Made by a program: the position numbers and the translations under genes. From Bacillus sp. ISL-51 (GTDB taxonomy: Bacteria > Bacillota > Bacilli > Bacillales > Bacillaceae): a stretch of DNA of 64,000 nucleotides. The stretch lies in assembly GCF_018613535.1 (NCBI RefSeq), contig NZ_JAGGQB010000005.1, positions 62,001 to 126,000 of the forward strand, in the 5' to 3' direction. This document shows, piece after piece, positions 9,491 through 19,598 of this stretch. Positions within the stretch are counted from its first letter, which is position 1. Every line of letters starts with the position of its first letter. The notes beneath the pieces are model-generated. The model was not told the origin of the DNA. It did not search any database and worked only from the letters and a program-made list of their open reading frames with translations.

Positions 9491-10558
9491 TCACACCCTC
9501 TCTTTTTTCACACAGCTCGTGATGGATGCTGCGATATCTTCTACATGTTTAATGTCATGAATGAGTCCCGCTTTTATGGCTGACTTCGGCATTCCGAACA
9601 CAACACACGATTCGGCCGATTCCGCAATCGTTTTGACACCGCCGGCTCTAAGCATTTCTTTTACGCCTTCGGTTCCGTCACTGCCCATGCCGGTCATAAT
9701 GACGGCCACCTTTTCATAATCGTGCAATCTGCTCGCTGAACGAAACAAATAATCGGCTGACGGCTTATGCCTGCTTGCCGTGTCATGAACATCAAGAACA
9801 ATGCGGAGTCTCCCGCCGTCTTGTATAACCGTCATGTTTTTTCCGCCCGGGGCGATATACACACAGCCTGCTTTTGCTTCTTCACCGTTTTCTGCTTCTT
9901 TCACCTGTATATCTGACAAGTGGTTCAGCCTGTCTGCAAGTGAAGCGGTAAAGCCTTCAGGCATATGCTGAACGACAAGGACCGGCGCGTTTAAATCCTT
10001 CGGCAGGTTCGGAATGACCTTTTGCAGCGCCCGCGGCCCTCCTGTAGACGTCGCAATGAATACAGCCTGCTTGGCCGATCTTATTTTCGGTTTTTCAAGC
10101 CCGGCTGCAGCCGGGCGTTTAGGCGTGAGGGGTTCGGCCGAAACCGCTTCTGGTTTTTTGGATTGAGACAGTCCGGCAGCGATGACTCGTTCAATCAGCT
10201 GCTCTTTAATTTTATAAAGATCAAGGGAAATCGCTCCGGAAGGCTTTGTAATAAAGTCAAACGCTCCCATTTCCAAGCAGTTAATCGTGCGGTCTTTTCC
10301 TTGCTGTGTCTGGCTCGATACCATAATCACCGGAAGTTTATAAATGTCGATGATTTTCCGCAATGTATCCGTTCCGTTCATGACCGGCATTTCAATATCA
10401 AGCGTGACAACATCCGGCTGAAGAAGCTCTATTTTTTTTAACGCCTCTTCTCCGTTTCTTGCAGTCCCGATGACTTCTATCTGTATTTCCGCGGCCAGAA
10501 AATCGGTAATCATCTTTCTCATAAAAGCTGAGTCATCAACGACAAGCACACGAATCAA
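9491..10558 (-). CDS. cheB: Chemoreceptor methylesterase/deamidase CheB
   Basis: A 355-residue protein with an N-terminal receiver domain (Asp8, Asp9 and phospho-acceptor Asp54 in [12 protein letters not shown]) and a C-terminal methylesterase domain. The catalytic triad segments are visible: Ser in [10 protein letters not shown], His in VVQHMPEGF and Asp in GMGSDGTEG. It removes methyl groups from receptors when phosphorylated by CheA. Start is TTG at 10556-10558 inside the flhG stop (TTGA overlap), with GAGGAGGAC before it. The stop lies within the ribosome binding region of cheA. Confidence 0.97.
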   Translation of the reverse strand: MIRVLVVDDSAFMRKMITDFLAAEIQIEVIGTARNGEEALKKIELLQPDVVTLDIEMPVMNGTDTLRKIIDIYKLPVIMVSSQTQQGKDRTINCLEMGAFDFITKPSGAISLDLYKIKEQLIERVIAAGLSQSKKPEAVSAEPLTPKRPAAAGLEKPKIRSAKQAVFIATSTGGPRALQKVIPNLPKDLNAPVLVVQHMPEGFTASLADRLNHLSDIQVKEAENGEEAKAGCVYIAPGGKNMTVIQDGGRLRIVLDVHDTASRHKPSADYLFRSASRLHDYEKVAVIMTGMGSDGTEGVKEMLRAGGVKTIAESAESCVVFGMPKSAIKAGLIHDIKHVEDIAASITSCVKKERV

Positions 10559-11448
10559 TGTAAAGTCCTCCTCATCAAAAAAGAAGATAATTTCTCAATA
10601 AATGCCGGTTTTTCTTCTCTAGGTTTGTTTTCTTCCGTTTGAAACAAGACATCCGCCAGCAGACGGACGGACCTGCTGGCTTTTGCTTGAGGACTTTTTA
10701 TTAAAAAAGGCACCTGGTCAATCACAGCCTGACTCACAAGCGGATCATCCGGTATAGAGCCGGCGAACTTGACGTCCGCACCCAAAAACGTGTGAATCGC
10801 GTGAGAAAGGCGGGCAAAAGTATCCAGTGCATTTTTTTTGCTGCGGGCGCGATTAACGGCAATGCTTATCGACAGCCGCTCATCTGCAATCAAGAGATGT
10901 TTAATTGCGCTGTAGGCATCCATAATGGCCGTCGGCTCAGGCGTTGTGACGGCGAGAATCTCTTCCGCTGATAAAATAAACGGCAGCTGCTCTTTTGATA
11001 AACCCGCTCCCATGTCAAACAAAACATAATCAAAGTCTCTTAAAACAGCGGAAAGATCATTCATAAAATACGACCACTTCTCCCTGTCCGCCCGGTATAT
11101 GACATCAAGCCCCGTCCCTCCGGATATGTAGCGGATGCCTTTCGGACCGGCAGACAGTGATTGAGCCAGCGCATACCGGTTCTCCATCACATCGATGACG
11201 GTGCGGGAAGAAGAAGCCCCGATCAGCACATCAATGTTTCCCATTCCGATATCGAGATCGATAATGAGCACATTTTCCCCTTTTTCCTGCAGGGAAAGTG
11301 CCAAATTTAACGTGATATTGGATTTTCCGACTCCGCCCTTTCCGCTGATGACTGCCAATGTCTTTGCTTTCTTTTCATGCAGCTGCGGCTTCATCAGCTG
11401 CCGCTGTTTCATTTTTCTTCTTAATGACTCGGCCTGATCGGGTTTCAT
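10555..11448 (-). CDS. flhG: Flagellar number regulator FlhG (MinD-like ATPase, YlxH)
   Basis: A 297-residue ParA/MinD-type ATPase. The deviant Walker A motif [10 protein letters not shown] lies near residues 35-44, and the [12 protein letters not shown] and VLFDMGAGL segments give the remaining nucleotide-binding loops. A Lys/Gln-rich N-terminal extension (about 30 residues) carries the element that, in the Bacillus protein, stimulates the FlhF GTPase. It overlaps flhF by 4 nt (ATGA), so the regulator and its partner are coupled. FlhG also binds FliM/FliY for C-ring assembly in the ortholog. Confidence 0.96.
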   Translation of the reverse strand: MKPDQAESLRRKMKQRQLMKPQLHEKKAKTLAVISGKGGVGKSNITLNLALSLQEKGENVLIIDLDIGMGNIDVLIGASSSRTVIDVMENRYALAQSLSAGPKGIRYISGGTGLDVIYRADREKWSYFMNDLSAVLRDFDYVLFDMGAGLSKEQLPFILSAEEILAVTTPEPTAIMDAYSAIKHLLIADERLSISIAVNRARSKKNALDTFARLSHAIHTFLGADVKFAGSIPDDPLVSQAVIDQVPFLIKSPQAKASRSVRLLADVLFQTEENKPREEKPAFIEKLSSFLMRRTLH

Positions 11449-12539
11449 GCCATAAGCATCCTTACGAAGTCTTTCGGAGAAACAGTCAGTATGTCCTCAG
11501 GCACATTTTGTCCGTTTGTCAAAAAAGCCGCGCCGATCCTTGATTCTGTCAGCACTTGATAAACCGAACCGAGTGAGGCGGTCTCATCTGTTTTCGTAAA
11601 GATGAATTGATTCACCGGAACATCGGAAAACCGTGTCAGCACCTGTTTCATATCTTCATATTTTGCAGATGCCGATAATACAAGAAACGATTGTAAGCCG
11701 GATTCGAACGGAATCATCTCTTGTAATTCCGTAATATATTGCTCTTCTTTAAAGTTTCTTCCCGCGGTATCGATAAAGACATGGTCATATTCCGCAAATT
11801 TGGCTTGGGCTTTAAGACATTCTTCTTTCGAATAGCATACTTCAAGGGGCGCCTGTAACAGCTCCGCATATGTTTTCAGCTGTTCGACCGCGGCGATCCG
11901 GTAAGTATCCGTCGTTATAAACGCAATTTTCTTATGCTCCGCAAGCATCGATGAAGCGGCCAGTTTCGCGAGAGTTGTCGTTTTCCCGGCTCCTGTTGAA
12001 CCAAAAAGCACCACGTATTTTGATTGAATGCCTTCCTGCCACCTGTCTTTTGAAGGAAGCTTTTCAGCTAATAGTTCCTGCAATTTGACAACGACGTTCT
12101 CTTTAGTCAAATCGCCTGCTGCAATTGAAGAATTGAGGAGCTCACTCAAAACCGTTTTCTGCATTTGGTCTGTAAGCCCCGCTTTATCCAAAAGACGTTC
12201 CGCTTTCTTTAAAGGTTCAGGCAGCACTTCTTTGTAATGAGACAGATCATAGGACGTGCTTTGATTCGGCGCTTGCTGAGGCGGCTGAATGGTTGGCACG
12301 GTGTCTGTCATTTCCGTCTTTTTCTTCTCCTCGCCGATATTTGGCGGAGTTTTTTTCGCTTCCCTTACGTCCCGATCTAACACCGCAATCACTTCAACAG
12401 CCTGCTCCGCCCGAAAGCCAAGCCATTTTCGTTTTTTCACTTGTTTCGAATTTAAAATCACGGCGTCGTTGCCGAGTTCTTTTTTGATTTGTTTTGCGGC
12501 TTCCTGCATTGAAGCGGCCGTAAATTTTTTAATCTTCAT
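11445..12539 (-). CDS. flhF: Signal-recognition-type GTPase FlhF
   Basis: A 364-residue member of the Ffh/FtsY GTPase family that determines where flagella are placed. N-terminal B domain (about 1-115, low complexity after residue 75), N domain, then G domain with P-loop [26 protein letters not shown] and TKTDE. The start codon ATG overlaps the flhA stop by one base. With Ffh and FtsY at 48.6-51.5 kb, the window holds all three members of this GTPase family found in Bacillus. Confidence 0.97.
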   Translation of the reverse strand: MKIKKFTAASMQEAAKQIKKELGNDAVILNSKQVKKRKWLGFRAEQAVEVIAVLDRDVREAKKTPPNIGEEKKKTEMTDTVPTIQPPQQAPNQSTSYDLSHYKEVLPEPLKKAERLLDKAGLTDQMQKTVLSELLNSSIAAGDLTKENVVVKLQELLAEKLPSKDRWQEGIQSKYVVLFGSTGAGKTTTLAKLAASSMLAEHKKIAFITTDTYRIAAVEQLKTYAELLQAPLEVCYSKEECLKAQAKFAEYDHVFIDTAGRNFKEEQYITELQEMIPFESGLQSFLVLSASAKYEDMKQVLTRFSDVPVNQFIFTKTDETASLGSVYQVLTESRIGAAFLTNGQNVPEDILTVSPKDFVRMLMA

Positions 12540-14572
12540 TAAATATCCACCACTCCAATGCTTTGTACTTCAACATTTGCTTCAAGCTCATTATAGGAAA
12601 GAACCGGAAGATCAGGGAAATAGCGTTCTAACAGCTGTTTTACATACATTCTGACCGGAGGAGAGCAAAGAAGAATGGCTGTTTCCTGCCGGATTGAAAG
12701 CTGCTCAGCCTCTTTGGCGACTGAACGGATGATGCTGTCTGACACGTCAGGCTCAAGCGACAAATAATTGCCTTGTTCAGTCTGCTGCACGCCATCTGCA
12801 ATCGCCTTTTCCACCCGCCCTGAGCATGTCATGACTTTCAGTGTTTCATCATCTCTTGCGTACTGGGCGGTAATTTGTTTGGCCAGTGACTGCCTCGCAT
12901 ATTCTGTCAAAAGGTCCGAATCCGTCGTTAATTTTCCGTAATCGGCAAGTGTTTCAAAAATGGTAACCAGGTTCCGAATCGATACCTTTTCCTTCAATAG
13001 TTTCGCTAGCACCTTTTGAATGTCGCCGACAGATAACGGATTAGGGGTGACTTCATCCACAAGCACAGGGTAATTCTCCTTCAGATGATCGATAAGCTGT
13101 TTTGTTTCCTGTCTGCCGACCAGTTCATGGGCATGCTGTTTCATTTTTTCTGTAATATGCGTAGATACGACAGACGCGGGATCAACAACCGTATAGCCGA
13201 GCATGTCCGCTTCGTCCTTAGCGGCTTCTCCGATCCATTTCGCGGGAAGCCCGAACGACGGTTCAACCGTTTCAATTCCTTCAATGATGTCATCTTCAGG
13301 CGTCGGTGACATTGCTAAATAATGATCGAGCAAAAGTTCACCTTTTGCGACTTCGTTGCCTTTGATTTTCAATCGGTATTCGTTCGGCTGAAGCGCGATA
13401 TTATCCCGAATGCGGACAACCGGAATCACAAGCCCTAATTCAAGCGCAAGCTGGCGTCTGATCATGACGATCCGATCCAGAAGATCACCGCCCTGCCCCG
13501 CATCTGCAAGCGGGATGAGACCGTAGCCGAATTCGAATTCGATCGGATCAATATGCAGAAGCTGCACAACGCTTTCCGGACTTTTCAGTTCATCCACTTG
13601 AGCCTCTTCTTCAAGAATTTCTTCCTCTTCTTCGTTCGGTTTGGCGGTTTTGGACAGCGTGTAAGCGCCAAACGCCAGCAAGCCGGCAATAGGGCCCGTA
13701 AGCAGGATGCCGATTGGCGTAAAGAGACCGAGCAAAAGAACGGTGGCTGCCGCTACATACAAAAGCTTAGGATATGCAAACAGCTGTCCTGTAATATCGT
13801 GACCGAGGTTTCCGTCTGACGCCGCTCTCGTTACGACAATTCCCGTAGCCGTGGAAATAAGCAGGGCGGGCATTTGGGAGACGATTCCGTCACCGACCGT
13901 CAGCATTGTAAAGTGAGAAGCTGCCTCTTGAATACTCATCCCCTGCTGAAGCATGCCGATAACAATTCCGAAGATAATATTAATCATCACGATAATAATT
14001 CCGGCGATGGCGTCCCCTTTAACAAATTTACTCGCACCGTCCATCGCACCGTAAAAGTCAGCTTCTCTTCCGACTTTTTCACGCCTGTGTTTCGCGTCCT
14101 GCTCCGTGATCATGCCGGCATTTAAATCAGCGTCAATACTCATTTGTTTTCCCGGCATTGCATCAAGCGTAAATCTGGCAGCGACTTCTGACACACGTTC
14201 GGCGCCTTTGGTAATAACGATAAATTGAATAATAATTAAAATAATAAAGACAACAAGTCCTACCAGCACATTTCCGCCGACAACGAAATTCCCGAATGTC
14301 TCAACAACTTTTCCGCCTTCTCCGTGAGAAAGAATGGAACGGGTCGTCGAAACATTAAGCGCGAGCCGAAACAACGTCAGCAATAGCAGCAATGACGGGA
14401 AAATTGAGAACTGCAGCGGTTCTTGCATATTCATTGTGGTGAGAAGCACGATCAACGCAAGAGAGATATTAATGATGATCAAAATACTTAACAACCATGG
14501 AGGAAATGGAATCACCAGCATTGCCACAATGAGGACAACACTTATTAAAACCGATAAATCTCTTGTTGACAT
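12539..14572 (-). CDS. flhA: Flagellar type III export gate protein FlhA
   Basis: A 677-residue export gate protein. The N-terminal half (to about residue 320) contains eight predicted membrane helices with the FHIPEP-type conserved segment MPGKQMSIDADLNAG in the cytoplasmic loop; the C-terminal half is the soluble domain that docks chaperone-substrate complexes. Start ATG follows AAAGGAGAG. Thirty-three nt separate it from flhB. Length matches the family. Confidence 0.98.
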   Translation of the reverse strand: MSTRDLSVLISVVLIVAMLVIPFPPWLLSILIIINISLALIVLLTTMNMQEPLQFSIFPSLLLLLTLFRLALNVSTTRSILSHGEGGKVVETFGNFVVGGNVLVGLVVFIILIIIQFIVITKGAERVSEVAARFTLDAMPGKQMSIDADLNAGMITEQDAKHRREKVGREADFYGAMDGASKFVKGDAIAGIIIVMINIIFGIVIGMLQQGMSIQEAASHFTMLTVGDGIVSQMPALLISTATGIVVTRAASDGNLGHDITGQLFAYPKLLYVAAATVLLLGLFTPIGILLTGPIAGLLAFGAYTLSKTAKPNEEEEEILEEEAQVDELKSPESVVQLLHIDPIEFEFGYGLIPLADAGQGGDLLDRIVMIRRQLALELGLVIPVVRIRDNIALQPNEYRLKIKGNEVAKGELLLDHYLAMSPTPEDDIIEGIETVEPSFGLPAKWIGEAAKDEADMLGYTVVDPASVVSTHITEKMKQHAHELVGRQETKQLIDHLKENYPVLVDEVTPNPLSVGDIQKVLAKLLKEKVSIRNLVTIFETLADYGKLTTDSDLLTEYARQSLAKQITAQYARDDETLKVMTCSGRVEKAIADGVQQTEQGNYLSLEPDVSDSIIRSVAKEAEQLSIRQETAILLCSPPVRMYVKQLLERYFPDLPVLSYNELEANVEVQSIGVVDI

Positions 14573-14605
14573 GCTGTTTTTCTCTCCTTTTGAATCTGAA
14601 ATTCA

Positions 14606-15685
14606 CTATACTTTTTGTTTCGTTTTATATACATAAGCTAAAATTTCTGCGATGACTTTGAAAAAATCCTCCGGCACGGGCTGGTCAATCTCAACCTGGT
14701 CATATAACGCACGCGCAAGCGGTCTGTTTTCAATCGTCATGACATCATGCTCTTTGGCAATTTGCCTGATTTTTAAGGCGAGGTGATCGACCCCTTTGGC
14801 AACGATATAGGGGGCATCCATCTTCTTCTCGTCATATTTTAAAGCGATCGCATAATGGGTCGGGTTGGTAATGATGACATCGGCCTTCGGCACTTCCTGC
14901 ATCATCCGCCTCATGGCCATTTCCCGCTGCTTCTGCTTAATTTTGGACTTGATAATCGGATCACCCTCCGACTTTTTATATTCATCTTTTATATCCTGCT
15001 TTGACATTCTGATATTTTTTTCATAGTCAAATCGCTGATATAAATAATCAAGACCCGCCAATACCATTAAAGCCCCCGATCCGGCAAGACCCATCCAAAG
15101 GGTCAGCTTGGAAACGAAGGTAAGGACTTCAGCCGGCGTTAAAAGCGGGAGGCGCAGAATGTCGCCATAATGCAGCCAGAGCACAAGAAAAGCGGCAAAA
15201 CCGACCACGGCAATTTTCAAAATGGATTTAATCAGTTCAACGATTGCCCTGATACTGTAGATTCGCTTAAAACCTTTTAACGGGCTGATCTTATTGAGAT
15301 CAGGCTTAAGGACTTCTGCAGAAAACAAGAATCCCACCTGCATGTAATTGCTTATGACACCCGCCAGAAGGGCAACAAGCAAAATCGGCGCAAGAATAAT
15401 GGCTATATCTTTTACCACATCAACAAACAGCTCGTGCACGCTAGACATTGACAGCTGCATCGAGATTGATTTGGTATAAAACCTTTTAATAAAAGACAGC
15501 AGCCTGTCCCTCATAAAAGGCCCGATTGCTAATAGCGAAAGGAAAATCAGCAATAACGAAACCGCTGTATTGACATCCGTGCTTTTCGCAACCTGTCCTT
15601 TCTTCCTTGTGTCCTTTCGTTTTTTCGGTGTGGCTTTCTCTGTTTTTTCTCCTGCAAAGAATTGCAGATCCAGTCTTAATCTCAT
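14606..15685 (-). CDS. flhB: Flagellar export switch protein FlhB
   Basis: A 359-residue protein with four membrane helices (about 30-215) and a cytoplasmic C-terminal domain. The autocleavage motif N-P-T-H is present in IITNPTHYAIAL near residue 268; cleavage there allows the switch from hook to filament secretion when FliK signals. The start overlaps the fliR stop by one base. Its C-terminal domain is the template for the small ylqH gene at 41.9 kb, which lacks the NPTH segment. Confidence 0.98.
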   Translation of the reverse strand: MRLRLDLQFFAGEKTEKATPKKRKDTRKKGQVAKSTDVNTAVSLLLIFLSLLAIGPFMRDRLLSFIKRFYTKSISMQLSMSSVHELFVDVVKDIAIILAPILLVALLAGVISNYMQVGFLFSAEVLKPDLNKISPLKGFKRIYSIRAIVELIKSILKIAVVGFAAFLVLWLHYGDILRLPLLTPAEVLTFVSKLTLWMGLAGSGALMVLAGLDYLYQRFDYEKNIRMSKQDIKDEYKKSEGDPIIKSKIKQKQREMAMRRMMQEVPKADVIITNPTHYAIALKYDEKKMDAPYIVAKGVDHLALKIRQIAKEHDVMTIENRPLARALYDQVEIDQPVPEDFFKVIAEILAYVYKTKQKV

Positions 15686-16464
15686 TATGTCACACCGACC
15701 AATGCCAATAGATTTCGCATCGTTTCAACGGTGAGGCTGAAAATACTGCGAACCACGACAAACATCACGGACATACAAACGATCAGCATAATAAAGCTGA
15801 CAGCTATTTTTAAAGGAAGCCCGACAACGAAAACGTTCAGCTGCGGCACAGTCCTTGCCACAATGCCGAGGGCTAAATCAACTAAAAACAGACTGGCCAC
15901 AACCGGCGCCGACATTTGAAAAGCGATAATAAACATGGCATTGAAGCTTTTTGCGATAAAAAGTGCAAACTGTTCATTTCCAAACGCCGGAAATGCCTGA
16001 TCAAGCGGAATATACTGAAAGCTGTAATAAATACCGTCCAGCAAAAGGTAATGGGCATTTACGCTGAGCATAAATAACAGCGCCATCGTATACACGAATT
16101 GGCCGATCAAAGGACTTTGAGACCCTGACTGCGGATCAATCACATTGGCAATGGCAAACCCCATTTGAAAATCGATAAAGGAGCCGGCTATTTGAATAGC
16201 TGCCATTATCATGTAAGCGATCAGGCCGAGACTCAAACCGACGACTGCCTCTTTTACGGCAAGAAGCATATACTGTTCCCCTATTTCAATTGACGGTGCA
16301 TGCTGCAGTGTGCTGAAGCAAATCACCGAAAGAAAAAAGGCAAAGCCGATACGGTGAACGGCCGGCACATTTCGGTGGCCGAACAGCGGAACCGTAACAA
16401 AAAAAGCAGAAATTCTAATAAAAACCAATAAAAAAGCGGGAAATAAATCAATGATTGAATTCAT
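15685..16464 (-). CDS. fliR: Flagellar export protein FliR
   Basis: A 259-residue membrane protein with about six hydrophobic helices, part of the FliPQR export pore. The conserved DFQMGFAIANVIDPQSG segment sits near residues 97-113. It ends one base into flhB; in some clostridia the two are fused, which fits this tight coupling. Start ATG lies 6 nt after fliQ. Length is standard. Confidence 0.97.
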   Translation of the reverse strand: MNSIIDLFPAFLLVFIRISAFFVTVPLFGHRNVPAVHRIGFAFFLSVICFSTLQHAPSIEIGEQYMLLAVKEAVVGLSLGLIAYMIMAAIQIAGSFIDFQMGFAIANVIDPQSGSQSPLIGQFVYTMALLFMLSVNAHYLLLDGIYYSFQYIPLDQAFPAFGNEQFALFIAKSFNAMFIIAFQMSAPVVASLFLVDLALGIVARTVPQLNVFVVGLPLKIAVSFIMLIVCMSVMFVVVRSIFSLTVETMRNLLALVGVT

Positions 16465-16470
16465 TTGATT

Positions 16471-16740
16471 CTACCCTGCAAATCGGTTCAGATGAGAGAA
16501 CAGCTCAGTTGTAAACGAAAGAATCGTTGACAGCATCCACGGACCGAAAAAGATCAGCCCGAGCATAACCGCCACAATCTTCGGGATGAAAGCGAGAGTC
16601 TGTTCCTGGATTTGAGTTGTCGCTTGAAAGATACTGACGAGCAAACCGACTATTAAAGCGATTGCCAAGAGCGGCCCGCTGATCATAAGTGTTACATATA
16701 CGGCTTTTTCCGCCATGGAAATTACAAATTCTGAACTCAC
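16471..16740 (-). CDS. fliQ: Flagellar export protein FliQ
   Basis: An 89-residue protein with two membrane helices separated by a short loop (FQATTQIQEQTLAFIPK), part of the FliPQR pore. I choose GTG at 16738-16740 (SSEFVISMAEK follows), because AGGTG sits 6-7 nt upstream; another GTG at 16749 is in frame but overlaps this Shine-Dalgarno and would add three residues. Gaps to fliP and fliR are 14 and 6 nt. Confidence 0.95.
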   Translation of the reverse strand: MSSEFVISMAEKAVYVTLMISGPLLAIALIVGLLVSIFQATTQIQEQTLAFIPKIVAVMLGLIFFGPWMLSTILSFTTELFSHLNRFAG

Positions 16741-16754
16741 ATTTAGCACCTACC

Positions 16755-17420
16755 CTAAAAGCTGTCAAGCAAAGATTTCACGATTAAATACCATCCGTCG
16801 ACCAAAACAAAAAGCAATATTTTAAAGGGCAGAGAGATCATAACCGGCGGAAGCATCATCATCCCCATTGACATTAAAACACTGGCCACAACCATATCGA
16901 TAATCAAAAACGGAATAAAGATCATAAAGCCCATTTGAAAAGCGGTTTTGAGTTCTGAGATCGCATAGGCAGGCACCATCGTCGTCAAAGGAATATCCTG
17001 CAGCGATTCAGGTTTTTTCATTTTGGCGTAGTTCATAAACAGCGCCAGATCCTTCTGCCTTGTATGTTTGCTCATAAACTCTTTAATCGGCTTCTCGGCT
17101 TTTGTATAAGCTTCGTCGAGACTGATTTTGTTATCCATCAAAGGTGTTAAGGCTTCCTTATTAATCTCTGAAAATGTCGGAGCCATAATAAAAAATGTTA
17201 AAAACAGCGCGAGCCCGATTAAAACCTGATTCGGAGGCATGTTCTGCGTCGCCAGTGACGTTCTGACAAAAGAAAGGACGATGACGATTCTCGTAAAGCA
17301 GGTCATTAAAATCAGGATGCCCGGCGCCACTGAAAATACAGTCAAGAGCAATAGTAATTTAACAGTTGAGCTGACTTCGGTCGGATTGCTTGAATTAAAA
17401 AGATTAATGAACTCATTCAT
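16755..17420 (-). CDS. fliP: Flagellar export protein FliP
   Basis: A 221-residue membrane protein that forms the core of the FliPQR export pore. It has one hydrophobic helix near residues 20-45, a second near 67-82, a periplasmic-side loop, and two C-terminal helices with the conserved SVLMSMGMMMLPPVMISLPFK run. Unlike the E. coli protein it has no cleavable signal at the start; FliO upstream does. Start ATG overlaps the fliO stop by 8 nt. Confidence 0.97.
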   Translation of the reverse strand: MNEFINLFNSSNPTEVSSTVKLLLLLTVFSVAPGILILMTCFTRIVIVLSFVRTSLATQNMPPNQVLIGLALFLTFFIMAPTFSEINKEALTPLMDNKISLDEAYTKAEKPIKEFMSKHTRQKDLALFMNYAKMKKPESLQDIPLTTMVPAYAISELKTAFQMGFMIFIPFLIIDMVVASVLMSMGMMMLPPVMISLPFKILLFVLVDGWYLIVKSLLDSF

Positions 17421-18066
17421 GATGATACGGGCCTTTCTTCTTTCCTTCAGAACGGTTTTGTTTCAGTTCGTTCAGCTGCTCTTTTAACGCTTTTGAAAAC
17501 GTCGGGAGCATGGTTTGAGGCTTTTTCTCTGAACCCTTGCGCGGACTCACAATTTTAGGCCATTCCATCTTAGAGGACATCGCCTCTTCATATTGGCTCA
17601 GTATCGCTTCTCGCTCTTTTTCATCTTCAATTTCTTTCAAGAGCTGGATTGTATCGCCGACACCGACTACCAATACGCTGTTTCCGACTTTAATCAGCTG
17701 CACCGAACGATTTTGGCCGACTGAGGTTCCGCCGATATTTTCCACATATTGAAACGGCTTTAGCAGGCGGTTTCTTTTATTCATCAGTTTGACAAATCCA
17801 TAGATCAGCAGAATGACAAATAATAGCGCTGCAATCATCTTCACAAAATCAAAAGCTGAGACAGAAGATGCAGAAGCATCCCCTATCTCATCATCAGCCG
17901 TTTGTTTCGTTTTATCGCTTTTTTTCTCTGTTTTGTTTGTTGATTGTTTGTCAAACCATTCGTTGACAGTTGAGTTGTCAGACCCCGCTGCAAAAGCAGC
18001 GAACGGATGTACATTGAGTAAAACGAAACAACAAATCAAAGCTAGTAAACCATGACTCTTTTTCAA
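17413..18066 (-). CDS. fliO: Flagellar biosynthesis protein FliO (FliZ in older Bacillus literature)
   Basis: A 217-residue protein with a signal-peptide-like N-terminus (GLLALICCFVLLNV, cut likely after AFAA), a low-complexity Lys/Thr/Asp-rich external region, one membrane helix (about residues 76-92, MIAALLFVILLIYGFV), and a basic cytoplasmic tail. It helps assemble the FliP ring. Start is TTG, preceded by AAAGGGTGTACGACTG. The name fliZ in Bacillus is historical and unrelated to enterobacterial FliZ. Confidence 0.93.
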   Translation of the reverse strand: MKKSHGLLALICCFVLLNVHPFAAFAAGSDNSTVNEWFDKQSTNKTEKKSDKTKQTADDEIGDASASSVSAFDFVKMIAALLFVILLIYGFVKLMNKRNRLLKPFQYVENIGGTSVGQNRSVQLIKVGNSVLVVGVGDTIQLLKEIEDEKEREAILSQYEEAMSSKMEWPKIVSPRKGSEKKPQTMLPTFSKALKEQLNELKQNRSEGKKKGPYHHE

Positions 18067-18080
18067 CAGTCGTACACCCT

Positions 18081-18443
18081 TTAGCTTAATGTTTTATTAA
18101 TTGCTTCAAGCACGCGGTCCGCTTGGAACGGTTTCACGATAAAGTCTTTTGCGCCGGCTTGAATCGCGTCAATAACCATTGACTGCTGGCCCATGGCGGA
18201 ACACATGATGATTTTTGCCTGCGGATCGATTTGTTTGATTTCTTTTAAAGCCGTAATTCCGTCCATTTCCGGCATTGTAATATCCATCGTCACCAGGTCA
18301 GGTGAATGCTCTTTGAATTTTTCAACGGCCTGCGCTCCGTCTGATGCTTCGGCCACGACGTCAAAACCGTTTTTTACTAAAATATCCTTTATCATCATTC
18401 TCATAAATGCTGCATCGTCTACAATTAAAATTCTGTGTGCCAT
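18081..18443 (-). CDS. cheY: Chemotaxis response regulator CheY
   Basis: A 120-residue single receiver domain: acidic pair Asp9-Asp10, phospho-acceptor Asp54 in VTMDITMPEMDG, and Lys104 in FIVKPF. Phosphorylated by CheA, it binds the FliM N-terminus to promote counter-clockwise rotation in Bacillus; FliY and CheC remove the phosphate. Located between fliY and fliO, i.e. inside the C-ring/export genes rather than with cheA. Start ATG has AGGAGAGAAACAG before it. Confidence 0.98.
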   Translation of the reverse strand: MAHRILIVDDAAFMRMMIKDILVKNGFDVVAEASDGAQAVEKFKEHSPDLVTMDITMPEMDGITALKEIKQIDPQAKIIMCSAMGQQSMVIDAIQAGAKDFIVKPFQADRVLEAINKTLS

Positions 18444-18470
18444 AATCTGTTTCTCTCCTCTATTGTTCGG

Positions 18471-19598
18471 TTATTTTAAATTGTTAAGGCGGTCTGCCTG
18501 ACTTAAAATATCAGTGACTCTTACGCCGAAGTTTTCTTCAATTACAACTACCTCGCCTTTGGCTACGATCCGCTGATTGACTAAAATATCAACAGGTTCA
18601 CCCGCAAGCTTGTCCAGCTCGATTATACTTCCAGCAGAAAGCTCAAGTATTTCCTTGACGCTTCTTTTCGTTCTTCCAAGCTCAACCGTAATAGAAAGCG
18701 GAATATCCATCAGCATGTCAAGGTTATTTCTGGAAGCGTGTGCCGCGTCATTTTGATCAAATGCTTGAAATTCCACCGGCGCGACTTGAACAGGTGCAGC
18801 TTTTTTGGGAGTTCCCTGTCTCTTCTGCGTCTGCTGCTCCGGTTTTGACTGCGGTTCTTGCTGAACAGCCGGTTCCGGCTGCGGCTCGTACGTTTCCTGC
18901 GGTTCTGATACCTGCATACTTTCTTGGGTCTCATCCGTATTCATCAGCTCTGCGATCAGATCTTTCGCAAACGTGATCGGATAAAGCTGCATAATGCTCG
19001 AATCTATTAATTCTCCGACCTTTAACCGGAATGAAACTTTTACAAGCAAATCATCCTCAGGTATTCTGTCTGTGCCCTTTTCTTCTGTCACATCAAGCAG
19101 TTCAACCCGCGGCGGAGAAATATCAATCTTTTTACTGAATACGGTCGACATAGACGTTGCCGCCGACCCCATCATTTGGTTCATCGCTTCCTGTACGGCG
19201 CTCAGATGGATTTCACCGAGTGAAGGGTCAGCACCTTTGCCATCCCCTCCGATCATCAGGTCAGCAATGATCGCCGCGTCGTTTTGTTCGACAACAAGCA
19301 AGTTGCTGCCGTCAAAACCTTCTGTATAGTTCACTTCAATCGCAACATACGGATGAGGAAATTCATCGCTGATTTTGCTTTTTGAAATGACGGTCACACT
19401 CGGCGTTGTAATGTCCACTTTTTGATTTAAAAGGGTGGAAAGCGCCGTAGCCGAGCTGCCGAATGAAATGTTTCCGATTTCTCCGATCGCATCACGCTCC
19501 AGCTCAGACAAGTTCATGCCGGGCTGTTCAGACTCCTCCGATTGACTGCTGCCATTAAGAAGAGCATCGATTTCATCTTGAGATAATCTATTGTTCAT
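18471..19598 (-). CDS. fliY: Flagellar switch protein FliY (CheY-P phosphatase)
   Basis: A 375-residue Gram-positive C-ring protein. It has an N-terminal CheY-P-binding peptide (RLSQDEIDALLNG, residues 3-15), a CheC-like middle domain with two phosphatase helices (IGEIGNISFGSSA and SAVQEAMNQMMGSAA), a Gln/Pro/Glu-rich linker (about 225-275), and a C-terminal FliN domain (SITVELGRTKRSVKEIL). ATG at 19598 is chosen because GAGGTG lies 6 nt before it; a GTG nine bases earlier is that same Shine-Dalgarno. It overlaps the end of fliM by 11 nt. Confidence 0.96.
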   Translation of the reverse strand: MNNRLSQDEIDALLNGSSQSEESEQPGMNLSELERDAIGEIGNISFGSSATALSTLLNQKVDITTPSVTVISKSKISDEFPHPYVAIEVNYTEGFDGSNLLVVEQNDAAIIADLMIGGDGKGADPSLGEIHLSAVQEAMNQMMGSAATSMSTVFSKKIDISPPRVELLDVTEEKGTDRIPEDDLLVKVSFRLKVGELIDSSIMQLYPITFAKDLIAELMNTDETQESMQVSEPQETYEPQPEPAVQQEPQSKPEQQTQKRQGTPKKAAPVQVAPVEFQAFDQNDAAHASRNNLDMLMDIPLSITVELGRTKRSVKEILELSAGSIIELDKLAGEPVDILVNQRIVAKGEVVVIEENFGVRVTDILSQADRLNNLK